Both the position numbers and the translations under genes were made by a program. Shown here one piece after another: positions 17,089-26,988 of a stretch of DNA of 64,000 bases. Position 1 is the first letter of the stretch. Each line of letters starts with the position of its first letter. This stretch comes from Saccharopolyspora ipomoeae (GTDB taxonomy: Bacteria > Actinomycetota > Actinomycetes > Mycobacteriales > Pseudonocardiaceae). The notes beneath the pieces are model-generated. The model was not told the origin of the DNA, ran no database searches, and saw nothing but the letters and a program-made list of their open reading frames with translations. The stretch lies in assembly GCF_029952525.1 (NCBI RefSeq), contig NZ_JASAOF010000006.1, positions 1 to 64,000 of the forward strand, in the 5' to 3' direction.

Positions 17089-18033
17089 ATGCGCATGGAG
17101 CTGCTCACCGACGCGGACGTGGCCGCCGTCCTCGACTACGACACCGCGATCGCCTCGCAACGCCTGGCCTTCGAGTCCCTGGGCAGGCGAGAGGCGCAGC
17201 AGGCCGCGAAGACGGCGATCCGCACAGGTCAGGACACCGCCCTGTCGTACCTGTGCCGACTCTCGCCTCGGCACGGTCCGGTCGCCAAGCTGGTCTCGGT
17301 CAACCCCGGCAACGCCGAGCGCGGACTGGCTTCGATCAACGCCACGGTCCTGGTGCTCGACGCGGAGACCGGGGCGTTGGCCGCGACGATGTCGGGCACC
17401 GCGCTCACCGAGATCCGCACCGCCGCGGGCAGCGCCGTCGCGATCGACGCCCTCGCCCGGGCTGAGGCGGACGTGCTGGCGGTGATCGGCTCCGGCGTCC
17501 AGGCCCGCGCCCACGTCCGCGCGATCTCCCGGGTCCGCCCGCTGGCCGAGGTCCGCATCCACAGCCGCGACGCGACCCGCCGCGAGACCGCGGCCGCCGA
17601 GCTGTCCAGCGAACTCGACCTGAACGTCCGCCCGGCCGCCACGCCCGCCGACGCGGTCCGGGATGCGGCGATGGTCGTCGCCTGCACCCTCAGCCCGGAC
17701 CCCGTCGTCCCCACCTCGGATCTGGCCCCGGGTGCAACGGTGGTCAGCGTCGGCAGCTTCGAACCGCACCGCCGCGAAGTCGACGCCGACCTCCTGCGCA
17801 CCGCCACCACGATCGTCGTCGACGACGTCGACACGGCCACCCACCACGCAGGCCCGATCATGACGGCCCTCGACTCCGGCGACCTCACCCCCGACGCCCT
17901 GATCCCGCTCGGCGCAGTCCTCACCGGCGATCACCCGGCCCGAGAATCCCCGCAAGACCGCATCTTCTACAACAGCGTCGGCATCGCAGCCCAAGACGCA
18001 GCAGCAGCCCTCGCGGTCCTGGGAAGGCTGTAA
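17089..18033 (+). CDS. Ornithine cyclodeaminase/mu-crystallin family protein
   Basis: A 314-residue member of the OCD/mu-crystallin family. The Rossmann motif VIGSGVQARAHVRAI lies near residue 130 and the substrate-side segment GTALTEIRTAAGSAVA near 100. Family members cyclise ornithine to proline or lysine to pipecolate with loss of ammonia, or reduce cyclic ketimines such as piperideine-2-carboxylate to pipecolate. It is divergent from the FAD oxidase/ALDH operon, which fits a role in supplying pipecolate. The start is uncertain among GTG 17077, ATG 17089 and ATG 17095; none has a strong ribosome site and I choose 17089. Confidence 0.82.
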   Translation: MRMELLTDADVAAVLDYDTAIASQRLAFESLGRREAQQAAKTAIRTGQDTALSYLCRLSPRHGPVAKLVSVNPGNAERGLASINATVLVLDAETGALAATMSGTALTEIRTAAGSAVAIDALARAEADVLAVIGSGVQARAHVRAISRVRPLAEVRIHSRDATRRETAAAELSSELDLNVRPAATPADAVRDAAMVVACTLSPDPVVPTSDLAPGATVVSVGSFEPHRREVDADLLRTATTIVVDDVDTATHHAGPIMTALDSGDLTPDALIPLGAVLTGDHPARESPQDRIFYNSVGIAAQDAAAALAVLGRL

Positions 18034-18135
18034 TGCGCCTTCCGAGCGGCTCAAGCGGGTGATCGTTACCCAACATCGTGCATAAGACGCGTACGAGCTT
18101 GATCGATAGCGTCACCTCCGCAAATCTGTGGAGCC

Positions 18136-18336
18136 ATGAAGCTATCCAAGGTTGCGGGATGCGAGTTCGACAACTGTCCGGTGGTGTACCTCTCCGATGC
18201 GGGAATGGCGGTTGTGCAGGGATTCCCCGTGCGCGCTGCTGACGGACTCGAACTCGGGGTGGGCGAGATCGCCGTCGAAGTGCCGCCAGAGATCGTCCTC
18301 GCGTCGGTAGAAGCACTCCAGGGAGCCAAGAAATGA
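18136..18336 (+). CDS. Small protein of unknown function, partner of DUF6879 protein
   Basis: A 66-residue protein starting MKLSKVAGCEFDNCPVVYL with a GTGGAG site before ATG 18136. It overlaps the next gene by four bases (ATGA), so the two are co-translated. The spacing and sequence style match the short proteins that accompany DUF6879/DUF397 genes in actinomycetes. It has no transmembrane segment and two N-terminal cysteines. Function is unknown. Confidence 0.65.
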   Translation: MKLSKVAGCEFDNCPVVYLSDAGMAVVQGFPVRAADGLELGVGEIAVEVPPEIVLASVEALQGAKK

Positions 18337-18842
18337 TCGTGCCCGACCTGCTGCAGAACTTTGACGAGTGTGAGCGCACCGCGTGGCGGTTCGAGTGCCA
18401 GCCGACTTACACGATGCCCAGGGAGAGAGCCGGTTTCGATCGGTGGAAGGCCGGAGAGCCCAAACCCGAGGGCCACAACTCCGCCTGGCATGAGCGAGTC
18501 AGGGGTTACCTCGCGGCTGGTAAGGCACTTGGGCGCGTCCGCGTGGTGCGCCGACCGTTCACCATCTACCAGCGATACCAGATGGCCTGGGGCATCCCCG
18601 GCAACATCGAGGCCGGAGAAGACATCCGGATGCTCGACTCGACCGATCTTGAGCTGGATCTGCCGAACCAGGACTTCTGGTTGTTCGATGATAAGACCGT
18701 CGTCCATCTCAACTTCGAAGAGGATGGAACTCTGATCAACCTGGAGCAGCTGGAGGACCCCGACCTGTCGTTGTACCGGAAGTGGCGGGACACGGCGCTC
18801 GCTCATGCGGTGCCGTTCAGCGAGTTTGATGCTCGAAGCTGA
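18333..18842 (+). CDS. DUF6879 family protein
   Basis: A 169-residue soluble protein of the actinobacterial DUF6879 family, recognised by the FDECERTAWRFECQPTY opening, RVRVVRRPFTIYQRYQM near residue 70, NIEAGEDIRML and the QDFWLFDDKTVV strand near 110. These proteins often lie beside DUF397 and XRE-type regulators in streptomycete-like genomes, in modules linked to development, but their biochemical role is not established. Here the XRE and DUF397 partners are missing. The start overlaps the preceding 66-codon gene. Confidence 0.75.
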   Translation: MIVPDLLQNFDECERTAWRFECQPTYTMPRERAGFDRWKAGEPKPEGHNSAWHERVRGYLAAGKALGRVRVVRRPFTIYQRYQMAWGIPGNIEAGEDIRMLDSTDLELDLPNQDFWLFDDKTVVHLNFEEDGTLINLEQLEDPDLSLYRKWRDTALAHAVPFSEFDARS

Positions 18843-18942
18843 TGATGAGCGGCGTGACCGCCAGGATCTGGCGTGGGACGCGCTTGAGGTGCACGTGGAG
18901 AACCACTTGTCGGCGTGCGCGTGTCCGTGTTGCGGGCGTTGA
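18829..18942 (+). CDS. Possible 37-codon cysteine-rich small ORF
   Basis: ATG 18829 opens a 37-codon frame overlapping the end of the DUF6879 gene by 14 bases. The product is charged and helical-looking (DDERRDRQDLAWDALEVHV) and ends with a cysteine cluster of pattern C-A-C-P-C-C. Codon use is normal for this genome. The ribosome site is weak (AGCGAG), so expression would depend on coupling to the upstream gene. No family is recognised; it could be chance. Confidence 0.35.
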   Translation: MLEADDERRDRQDLAWDALEVHVENHLSACACPCCGR

Positions 18943-18993
18943 GGTCGGGGTCCGTGTGCTTTGCTGGTGGGAGAGTCGGTCAGGAGGTCATGA

Positions 18994-21968
<2,975 letters not shown>

Positions 21969-22096
21969 TCAGCGGCCTCCCAAGGGATGTGCACCGTCGC
22001 CGCAGACGCAACCAGTCCCGCGCAGCGCGGCCAATGCCTGCCCGCGGTTGGCACACGATCGGGATGTGACATCGCCCGGCCGGCCCAGTCCCAAGA

Positions 22097-23695
22097 TCAC
22101 CGATGGTGCACGATCACACCGTCCACCATCGTCAGATCCACCCCGCAGGACGCGATCTCCGCCGCAGGCAGCGCGAACGGATCGGCGTCGAGCAGCACCA
22201 GGTCGGCGGCCTTGCCGACCTCGATCGTGCCGGTGCTGCCCTCGACGTGGTTCACCCACGCCCCGCCCGCCGTGCAGGCCGCCAGCGCGTCGACGAGCTG
22301 CAGCGATTCGCCCGGGCAGAGGGCATCGTCCGAGCCGGGCTCGCAGCGGTTGACCGCCACGTGGACGCCCAGCATCGGATCGGCCTCCGACACCGGCCAG
22401 TCGCTGCCCACCGCCAGCACCGCGCCCGCCGCGCGCAGCGAGCGGAACGGGTACTGCCACGAGGTGCGGGTGTGGCCGAGCCGGGGCGCGGTCAGCTCTG
22501 TCATCGCCGCGTCCTGGACCGCCCAGCGCGGCTGGATCGTCGCGGCCACCCCGAGTTCCCGGAAGCGGGGGAGATCGCCCGGATGGACCACCTGGACGTG
22601 AGCGATCTGGTGACGCAGCGCGGGATCGCTCCCGCGGACCGCGTCCAGCGCGTCGCGCACCGCTCGATCGCCGACCGCGTGGAAGTGCAGCTGGAAGCCC
22701 TCGGCGGTCAGCGCGGGCACCACCTCCGCCAGCGCCTCCGGGGACACGAACGACAGACCACGACCATCCCGCCCCAGGTAGGGCAGGCGCAGCGCGGCCG
22801 TGGCGTTCTCGCACACCCCGTCCTGCATGATCTTGACCGTCTCGGCCCGGAACCGCTTGCCCCGCGCCCGCTTGCGGCGCTCCACCAGATCCGGCACCTG
22901 CTCCGGGCCGCGATCGCGGTCCCACCACAGCGCGCCCCGCACCTTGCCGGTCAGCAGCCCCCGCTCGTCCGCGGTGACGTACGTGCTCAGCAGGTCGTCG
23001 TAGCCCAGGTAGCGGCCGATGATCGCGTCGTGCCACGACGTCACCCCGCGCGCGTGCAGGTGCCGCTGCCCCTCGGCCAGGGCGTCGAGGTGCTCCTGGG
23101 CGCCGGTGACCGGCAGCACGTGCTCCATCAGGCGGGTCGCGCCCTCGTGCAGGGTGCCGTCGGGACGCCCGGCCGGGTCGCGTTCGATGCGCCCGTCCGG
23201 CGGATCCGGCGTGTCCCGGCCGATGCCGGCCAGCCGCAGCGCCACCGAGTTCACCCACGCACCGTGGTGATCGCGGTTGACCAGGTACGCGGGCCGGTCC
23301 CCGGTCACCGAGTCCAGCGCCCGCCGCGTCGGCGTCCCGCCCGGGAACTGCGCCACGTCCCAGCCGCCGCCGAGCAGCCACGGCGAGTCCGGGCGGGCGG
23401 CGAGGTGCTCGGCGATCAGCCGCAGGCAATCGGCCGCCGACTCGGCCCCCGAGAGGTCGCAGCGCCCGTGCAGCAGGCCGCCGAAGACCGGGTGCACGTG
23501 CGCGTCGTGGAACCCCGGCAGCAGCAACCGGCCGCGCAGCGAGATCACGTCGGTGCGCGGGCCGATCCGCTCGCGCACCGCCTCCGCACCGACGGCCGCG
23601 ATCCGGCCGTCGCGCACCAGCACCGCATCGGTGAACGACCGCGCGGCGTCCATCGTGGCCACCGGGCCACCCAAGAACGCCACCTCACCGACCAT
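22097..23695 (-). CDS. YtcJ-like metal-dependent amidohydrolase
   Basis: A 532-residue amidohydrolase of the YtcJ/N-substituted formamide deformylase group. Metal ligands are visible in GFHDAHVHP near residue 62 (HxH) and in LHFHAVGDRAVRDAL near residue 314; SDWPVSEADPMLGVHVAVNR near 430 supplies the late aspartate. The carboxylated-lysine segment is not obvious. The C-terminal GKAADLVLLDADPF is typical of the composite beta-sandwich. No signal peptide. It is monocistronic between geosmin synthase and the YezG-like gene. Substrates in this group are diverse, so only an amide or imide hydrolase role is claimed. Confidence 0.83.
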   Translation of the reverse strand: MVGEVAFLGGPVATMDAARSFTDAVLVRDGRIAAVGAEAVRERIGPRTDVISLRGRLLLPGFHDAHVHPVFGGLLHGRCDLSGAESAADCLRLIAEHLAARPDSPWLLGGGWDVAQFPGGTPTRRALDSVTGDRPAYLVNRDHHGAWVNSVALRLAGIGRDTPDPPDGRIERDPAGRPDGTLHEGATRLMEHVLPVTGAQEHLDALAEGQRHLHARGVTSWHDAIIGRYLGYDDLLSTYVTADERGLLTGKVRGALWWDRDRGPEQVPDLVERRKRARGKRFRAETVKIMQDGVCENATAALRLPYLGRDGRGLSFVSPEALAEVVPALTAEGFQLHFHAVGDRAVRDALDAVRGSDPALRHQIAHVQVVHPGDLPRFRELGVAATIQPRWAVQDAAMTELTAPRLGHTRTSWQYPFRSLRAAGAVLAVGSDWPVSEADPMLGVHVAVNRCEPGSDDALCPGESLQLVDALAACTAGGAWVNHVEGSTGTIEVGKAADLVLLDADPFALPAAEIASCGVDLTMVDGVIVHHR

Positions 23696-23752
23696 GAGCT
23701 GATTGTCGCAGCAGGTCGGTGCGGTGGCGCCGGTCAGTTCCGGACAGACGGC

Positions 23753-24601
23753 CTAGACGCGCTCGCCGGTGATGGCGGCGACGGCGCGTTCGCGCTGCGG
23801 TTCGGTGACCTCCGGGAGCTGGAAGCCCCGGGCGCGGATGTGGTTGAGCAGGTCGGGCTCCGGCGCCACGCCGTGCTGACGCAGGTAGTAGGCCACCGCG
23901 CCCGGCCAGATCCAGGTCCCGTCGGTGTGGAAGGTCATCGGCACCGCGCCGGTGCGCTGCCGGTCCAGCCGGTCGTCGTCGTAGCTGCGCGCGGCCAGCA
24001 CGACCGGGGCCGTCTCCAAGTACTCCGCCACTCGATCGGCCTCCGCGCGACCGATCTCGGCACGCTCGGTGATCGGGTTGCCGCGGTCGTCGAAGACCTC
24101 CGCGGTGCGCAGCTGCGGGCCACCGGCCTGCGGGGGCCCGGGTTGCGGCGATCCGACCTGCGGGGCGGCCTCGCCGGCGAGCCACTGCGGGGTGGCGGCC
24201 GCCGGGCGCGGGTGCAGCCGCAGCTCCTCCGCGCGGGCTGAGGGTGGGGGAGGGGTCTGCCATTCGGGTTCGCGGTCGCCGTTGAAGTCGACCGCGTAGC
24301 TGCCGGGCCGCTGCAGCCGGTAGACCGCGCTGACCCAGGTGCCCCGATCGGGCTGGTACATGCCGCGCCGCAGCCGCTCGAACAGCGGACCCGCTTCCGG
24401 GGGCGCGGCGAGCGGGATCGCGCTGCCGTTGGGCGCGATCAACCGGCACACCGTCTCGACGTGGCCGCCGAGGGAGCGGTACTCCGTCGTGGACTCGTGC
24501 CAGCCGGGTGGAAGCGCGCGCACGATCACCCGGCCGATCTCCTGGATCAACTGCTGCTGCGTGGCTTCATCCAGCGATCCCGGCGGCTCAGGTTGGCTCA
24601 T
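23753..24601 (-). CDS. Protein with YezG/DUF600-like N-terminal domain
   Basis: A 282-residue soluble protein. Residues 15-115 resemble the YezG/DUF600 immunity-protein fold: an amphipathic first helix, RRGMYQPDRGTWVSAVYRL and GSYAVDFNGDREPEW. A proline/glutamine-rich linker (about 115-165) leads to a C-terminal domain with FDDRGNPITERAEIGR and MTFHTDGTWIWPGAVAYYLRQHG, which I do not recognise beyond similar actinobacterial hypotheticals. ATG 24601 is preferred over ATG 24610 because GGAAGG lies nine bases before it. DUF600 proteins act as immunity or antitoxin partners, but no toxin gene is adjacent, so the role is open. Confidence 0.6.
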   Translation of the reverse strand: MSQPEPPGSLDEATQQQLIQEIGRVIVRALPPGWHESTTEYRSLGGHVETVCRLIAPNGSAIPLAAPPEAGPLFERLRRGMYQPDRGTWVSAVYRLQRPGSYAVDFNGDREPEWQTPPPPSARAEELRLHPRPAAATPQWLAGEAAPQVGSPQPGPPQAGGPQLRTAEVFDDRGNPITERAEIGRAEADRVAEYLETAPVVLAARSYDDDRLDRQRTGAVPMTFHTDGTWIWPGAVAYYLRQHGVAPEPDLLNHIRARGFQLPEVTEPQRERAVAAITGERV

Positions 24602-24862
24602 GACTCCCATCCTTCCAGTCGTGCAGCGAGGCGGTGCACGCCGTTCCCCGAGTCCGGATTCGACCCTTCCGCTCCGGGATGTCGGATTCGCGGAATCGGG
24701 GGCGAAGGCATCACGAGCGCCTTCGGGGGGAAGCTTAGGACCAACGCGGCGCCAGCGGGGGCCGGTTGAGTTGATCTCGTTACGCAGCAACCGGATACGC
24801 CCGTTTTACCGGCCGTCATGCACCCGTTCCGACGTCGTAACGGTTGTCCGAACCGACGATTG
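24602..24862. other. Gene-free region between YezG-like gene and leader
   Basis: No gene is supported here. Third-position composition of the frames is poor and the DNA is AT-richer toward 24780-24860. It must contain the minus-strand promoter of the YezG-like gene, but no hexamer pair stands out. Confidence 0.4.
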
Positions 24863-24892
24863 TTGACAATCTCTCACCCCCGGCCTTAGCTT
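24863..24892 (+). promoter_or_regulatory. Housekeeping-type promoter of the leader/dehydrogenase unit
   Basis: A consensus -35 TTGACA is at 24863-24868 and a TA-N3-T -10 box, TAGCTT, at 24887-24892, with an 18-base spacer. Transcription would begin near 24899, about 26 bases before the small leader ORF. Confidence 0.6.
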
Positions 24893-24924
24893 CGAGCCAT
24901 TGGGCGGACGCGGGAGGTGGACTC

Positions 24925-25014
24925 ATGCGAACCGAGTTGAAGAGCTTTCCGCGTCCGACCCGGTCTGCGGACCTTCTCCTCACGATCAGACTCCTCGAAT
25001 TAGCACGTAGCTGA
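24925..25014 (+). CDS. Leucine-rich 29-codon leader peptide
   Basis: ATG 24925 has a strong GGGAGGTG site and opens a 29-codon frame ending at TGA 25012-25014. Residues 17-26 are DLLLTIRLLELA-like: six of ten codons there encode leucine, and the last of these is TTA, the rare bldA-type codon. It lies between a consensus promoter and a perfect palindrome ahead of a Leu/Val/Glu-type amino acid dehydrogenase gene. This is the classic layout of a ribosome-mediated attenuator, in which stalling at leucine codons would change the downstream RNA fold. Expression and attenuation are inferred; the peptide itself has no recognised family. Confidence 0.6.
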   Translation: MRTELKSFPRPTRSADLLLTIRLLELARS

Positions 25015-25021
25015 TCGGCTT

Positions 25022-25061
25022 CGACGAACCACACAGGGCGGATATCCGCCCTATCTCGTCG
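25022..25061 (+). promoter_or_regulatory. Palindromic hairpin between leader peptide and dehydrogenase gene
   Basis: AGGGCGGATATCCGCCCT at 25035-25052 is a perfect 18-bp palindrome, and CGACGA (25022-25027) pairs with TCGTCG (25056-25061) outside it. No U tract follows. It can act as an attenuator hairpin in RNA or as a dyad operator in DNA. A competing hairpin, GTCCG/CGGAC, lies inside the leader ORF at 24953-24972. Confidence 0.55.
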
Positions 25062-25114
25062 TTGCCCGATCGCGTTACCCCGTCTCGTATGCGCTCTGAA
25101 AGGAGGTATCGCCC

Positions 25115-26308
25115 ATGGGACTCGTCGGCGGCGAACCGCTCATGAAGGTGACCTGGACGGATCCGGTGACAGGCAGCAACGGCTTCCTCGTCGTGCACAG
25201 CCTGGTGTCGGGTCTCGCCACCGGCGGGACCAGGATGCGTGCCGGTTGCACGATGGAAGAGGTCGAGCACCTGGCGCGCGGCATGGCCCGCAAGACCGCT
25301 GTCTTCGAGTTGCCCGTGGGCGGGGCGAAGGGCGGCATCGACTGCGACCCGAAGGACCCGCAGGCCAAGGGAGTGCTCCGGCGCTACCTCCAGGCGATGC
25401 GCCCGTGGCTGGACGCGCACTGGGTGACCGCCGAGGACCTCGGCGTGCCGCAGCACCTGATCGACGACGCGTTCGAGGAGCTGGGGATGCACCAGTCCTA
25501 CCACGCGGCCATCCGCCGGTCCCCGGACGTGGAGCGCACGCTGCGCCGGGTGCGGGCCGGGCTCAACGCACCGGTGCCGGGCGGACTGCTGCTCGGTGAC
25601 GTCGTCGGCGGTTACGGCGTCGCCCAGTGCTGCCTGGGCGTGGTGCACGCCCGCGACTGGGCCGCGGAGGAGACCACCGTGGCCGTGCAGGGCGTGGGCA
25701 CGATGGGTGGCGGCGCCGCCTTCTACCTGCACGAGGCGGGGCTGAAGGTGGTGGCGATGGCCGACGCGGCCGGAACCCTCTACCACCCGGACGGGCTGGA
25801 CGTCCCGACGCTGCTGGAGGCCCGCGACCGGTTCGGCGAGATCGACCGCGACCAGGTCCCGGCCGGTGTGGAGCTGCTGCCGCGCGACGCGGTGCTCTCC
25901 CAGGAGGTCGACGTCCTGATCCCGGCGGCGGTGTCCTTCGCGATCGGCACCGACCGGGTGCCGGACGTGGCGGCGCGGGTGATCGTCGAGGCGGCCAACA
26001 ACCCGGTCACGCCCGAGGCGGAGGAACTGCTGGCCACCCGCGGGATTCCGGTCATCCCGGACTTCGTGGCCAACGCCGGTGCCGCGGCGTGGGCGTGGTG
26101 GCTGCTGCTCGGGCGGGTCGACGCCGATCCCGTGCTGTCCTTCCAGGTGCTGCGCGAGGAGATGCTGGCCAAGATCCCGCTGCTGCTGGCGGCCTGGGAC
26201 ACCGAGGGGCACACGCCGCGCGACGCGGCGCTGATGCTGGCCGAGCAGCGCACCGAGCAGAACCGGGTCGCCGAGGAGAGCGGGGAGGCCCTGCTGAGCA
26301 TTCCGTGA
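25115..26308 (+). CDS. Glu/Leu/Phe/Val dehydrogenase
   Basis: A 397-residue NAD-dependent amino acid dehydrogenase. GGAKGGI near residue 70 carries the catalytic lysine region; VQGVGTMGGGAAFYL near 195 is the Rossmann glycine motif; FVANAGAAAWAWW near 315 is typical of the C-terminal half. Reductive deamination of leucine, valine or glutamate is the family reaction, feeding branched-chain oxoacids to catabolism or precursor supply. ATG 25115 has an excellent AAGGAGG site. The leucine-rich leader and palindrome upstream suggest control by leucine or charged leucyl-tRNA, favouring a branched-chain substrate. A hairpin terminator follows, so it is monocistronic. Confidence 0.85.
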   Translation: MGLVGGEPLMKVTWTDPVTGSNGFLVVHSLVSGLATGGTRMRAGCTMEEVEHLARGMARKTAVFELPVGGAKGGIDCDPKDPQAKGVLRRYLQAMRPWLDAHWVTAEDLGVPQHLIDDAFEELGMHQSYHAAIRRSPDVERTLRRVRAGLNAPVPGGLLLGDVVGGYGVAQCCLGVVHARDWAAEETTVAVQGVGTMGGGAAFYLHEAGLKVVAMADAAGTLYHPDGLDVPTLLEARDRFGEIDRDQVPAGVELLPRDAVLSQEVDVLIPAAVSFAIGTDRVPDVAARVIVEAANNPVTPEAEELLATRGIPVIPDFVANAGAAAWAWWLLLGRVDADPVLSFQVLREEMLAKIPLLLAAWDTEGHTPRDAALMLAEQRTEQNRVAEESGEALLSIP

Positions 26309-26319
26309 CGACCAGCGGT

Positions 26320-26352
26320 GCGGTCCCCGGGTTCACGCGACCCGGGGACCGC
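26320..26352 (+). terminator. Hairpin terminator after dehydrogenase gene
   Basis: Perfect 13-bp arms GCGGTCCCCGGGT (26320-26332) and ACCCGGGGACCGC (26340-26352) enclose a 7-base loop, 12 bases after the stop codon. Confidence 0.75.
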
Positions 26353-26421
26353 GTCGTTCGAACTCGAAAAGTCTTGTGGCGGACCGGGTACGGTCTCATG
26401 CTGACCGCCTGCGATCAACGT

Positions 26422-26450
26422 GTGACAACCTGCTACCACGGTGCTAGCGT
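26422..26450 (+). promoter_or_regulatory. Promoter of the cold-shock leader
   Basis: GTGACA at 26422-26427 and TAGCGT (TA-N3-T) at 26445-26450 are 17 bases apart. Transcription would start near 26457 and produce a leader of about 160 bases before the cold-shock gene. Confidence 0.5.
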
Positions 26451-26490
26451 GACTCGTGGTTGCGGTTTTGGTCCTTGCAGTACTGGAAGA

Positions 26491-26519
26491 GTGCCTGCCA
26501 GAACGCAGGCGCTTTTTTT
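26491..26519 (+). terminator. Intrinsic terminator within the cspA leader
   Basis: An 8-bp stem, GTGCCTGC (26491-26498) with GCAGGCGC (26505-26512) including one G-U pair, is followed directly by seven T residues (26513-26519). This is a textbook Rho-independent terminator, unusual for this genome, placed 100 bases before the cold-shock ATG and about 60 bases after the predicted transcription start. It could end a short RNA or act as a temperature- or factor-sensitive attenuator. Confidence 0.75.
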
Positions 26520-26619
26520 GTGCCGCGGTGCCTGGCTCCGCGCGCTGCCGGTGATCAGCACTGCCAACCAGGGGTCTGCGCGGTGTTGACCCCGGCCAGC
26601 AGAAACGGGAGAACAAGGA
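26520..26619. other. Distal part of cspA 5' region
   Basis: The segment between the terminator and the ATG holds TTGACC (26585-26590), which could be a second -35 box, and an AAGGA ribosome site before ATG 26620. Together with 26353-26490 this makes a gene-free stretch of about 300 bases. Confidence 0.4.
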
Positions 26620-26823
26620 ATGGCTAGCGGTACGGTCAAGTGGTTCAACGCTGAGAAGGGCTACGGGTTCATCACCCCCGACGGCGGTGGCTCTGACGTC
26701 TTCGCCCACTACTCCGCCATCGACGCCACCGGTTTCCGCACGCTGGAGGAGAACCAGCGCGTGGAGTTCGAGATCGCGCAGGGCCCCAAGGGTCCTCAGG
26801 CGGCGGGCATCCGCACCGTCTGA
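26620..26823 (+). CDS. Cold-shock protein CspA family
   Basis: A 67-residue single-domain OB-fold nucleic-acid chaperone. RNP1 reads KGYGFI near residues 15-20 and RNP2 reads DVFAHY near 28-33; [14 protein letters not shown] is the family start and GPQAAGI the end. It melts RNA secondary structure in the cytoplasm, and many actinobacterial copies are constitutive. An AAGGA site precedes the ATG. The long leader with an internal intrinsic terminator suggests post-initiation control. Confidence 0.95.
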   Translation: MASGTVKWFNAEKGYGFITPDGGGSDVFAHYSAIDATGFRTLEENQRVEFEIAQGPKGPQAAGIRTV

Positions 26824-26842
26824 CTCGCTGCAGTCCTCGACG

Positions 26843-26873
26843 AGCGGCGGGCCGTGACCGCCGGTCCGCCGCT
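26843..26873 (+). terminator. Terminator after cspA
   Basis: AGCGGCGG (26843-26850) pairs perfectly with CCGCCGCT (26866-26873) about 20 bases after the stop; no U tract. Confidence 0.6.
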
Positions 26874-26988
26874 CACCGCAGATGATCTTCCTCTCGCCGA
26901 TCACCGGCGAGTTTCACCCGATGGGGCAGGGTGTCGCGGGGTAGCCTCGGGGCTCGCTGACGTTTGACCAGATGCGAGGTTCCGGGGA

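Noticed and set aside
23960-24000. TGGTCCAGCC/GGTCGTC stretches as DasR sites near the YezG-like gene
   Set aside because: They lie inside coding sequence and lack the GGTCTAGACC core symmetry.
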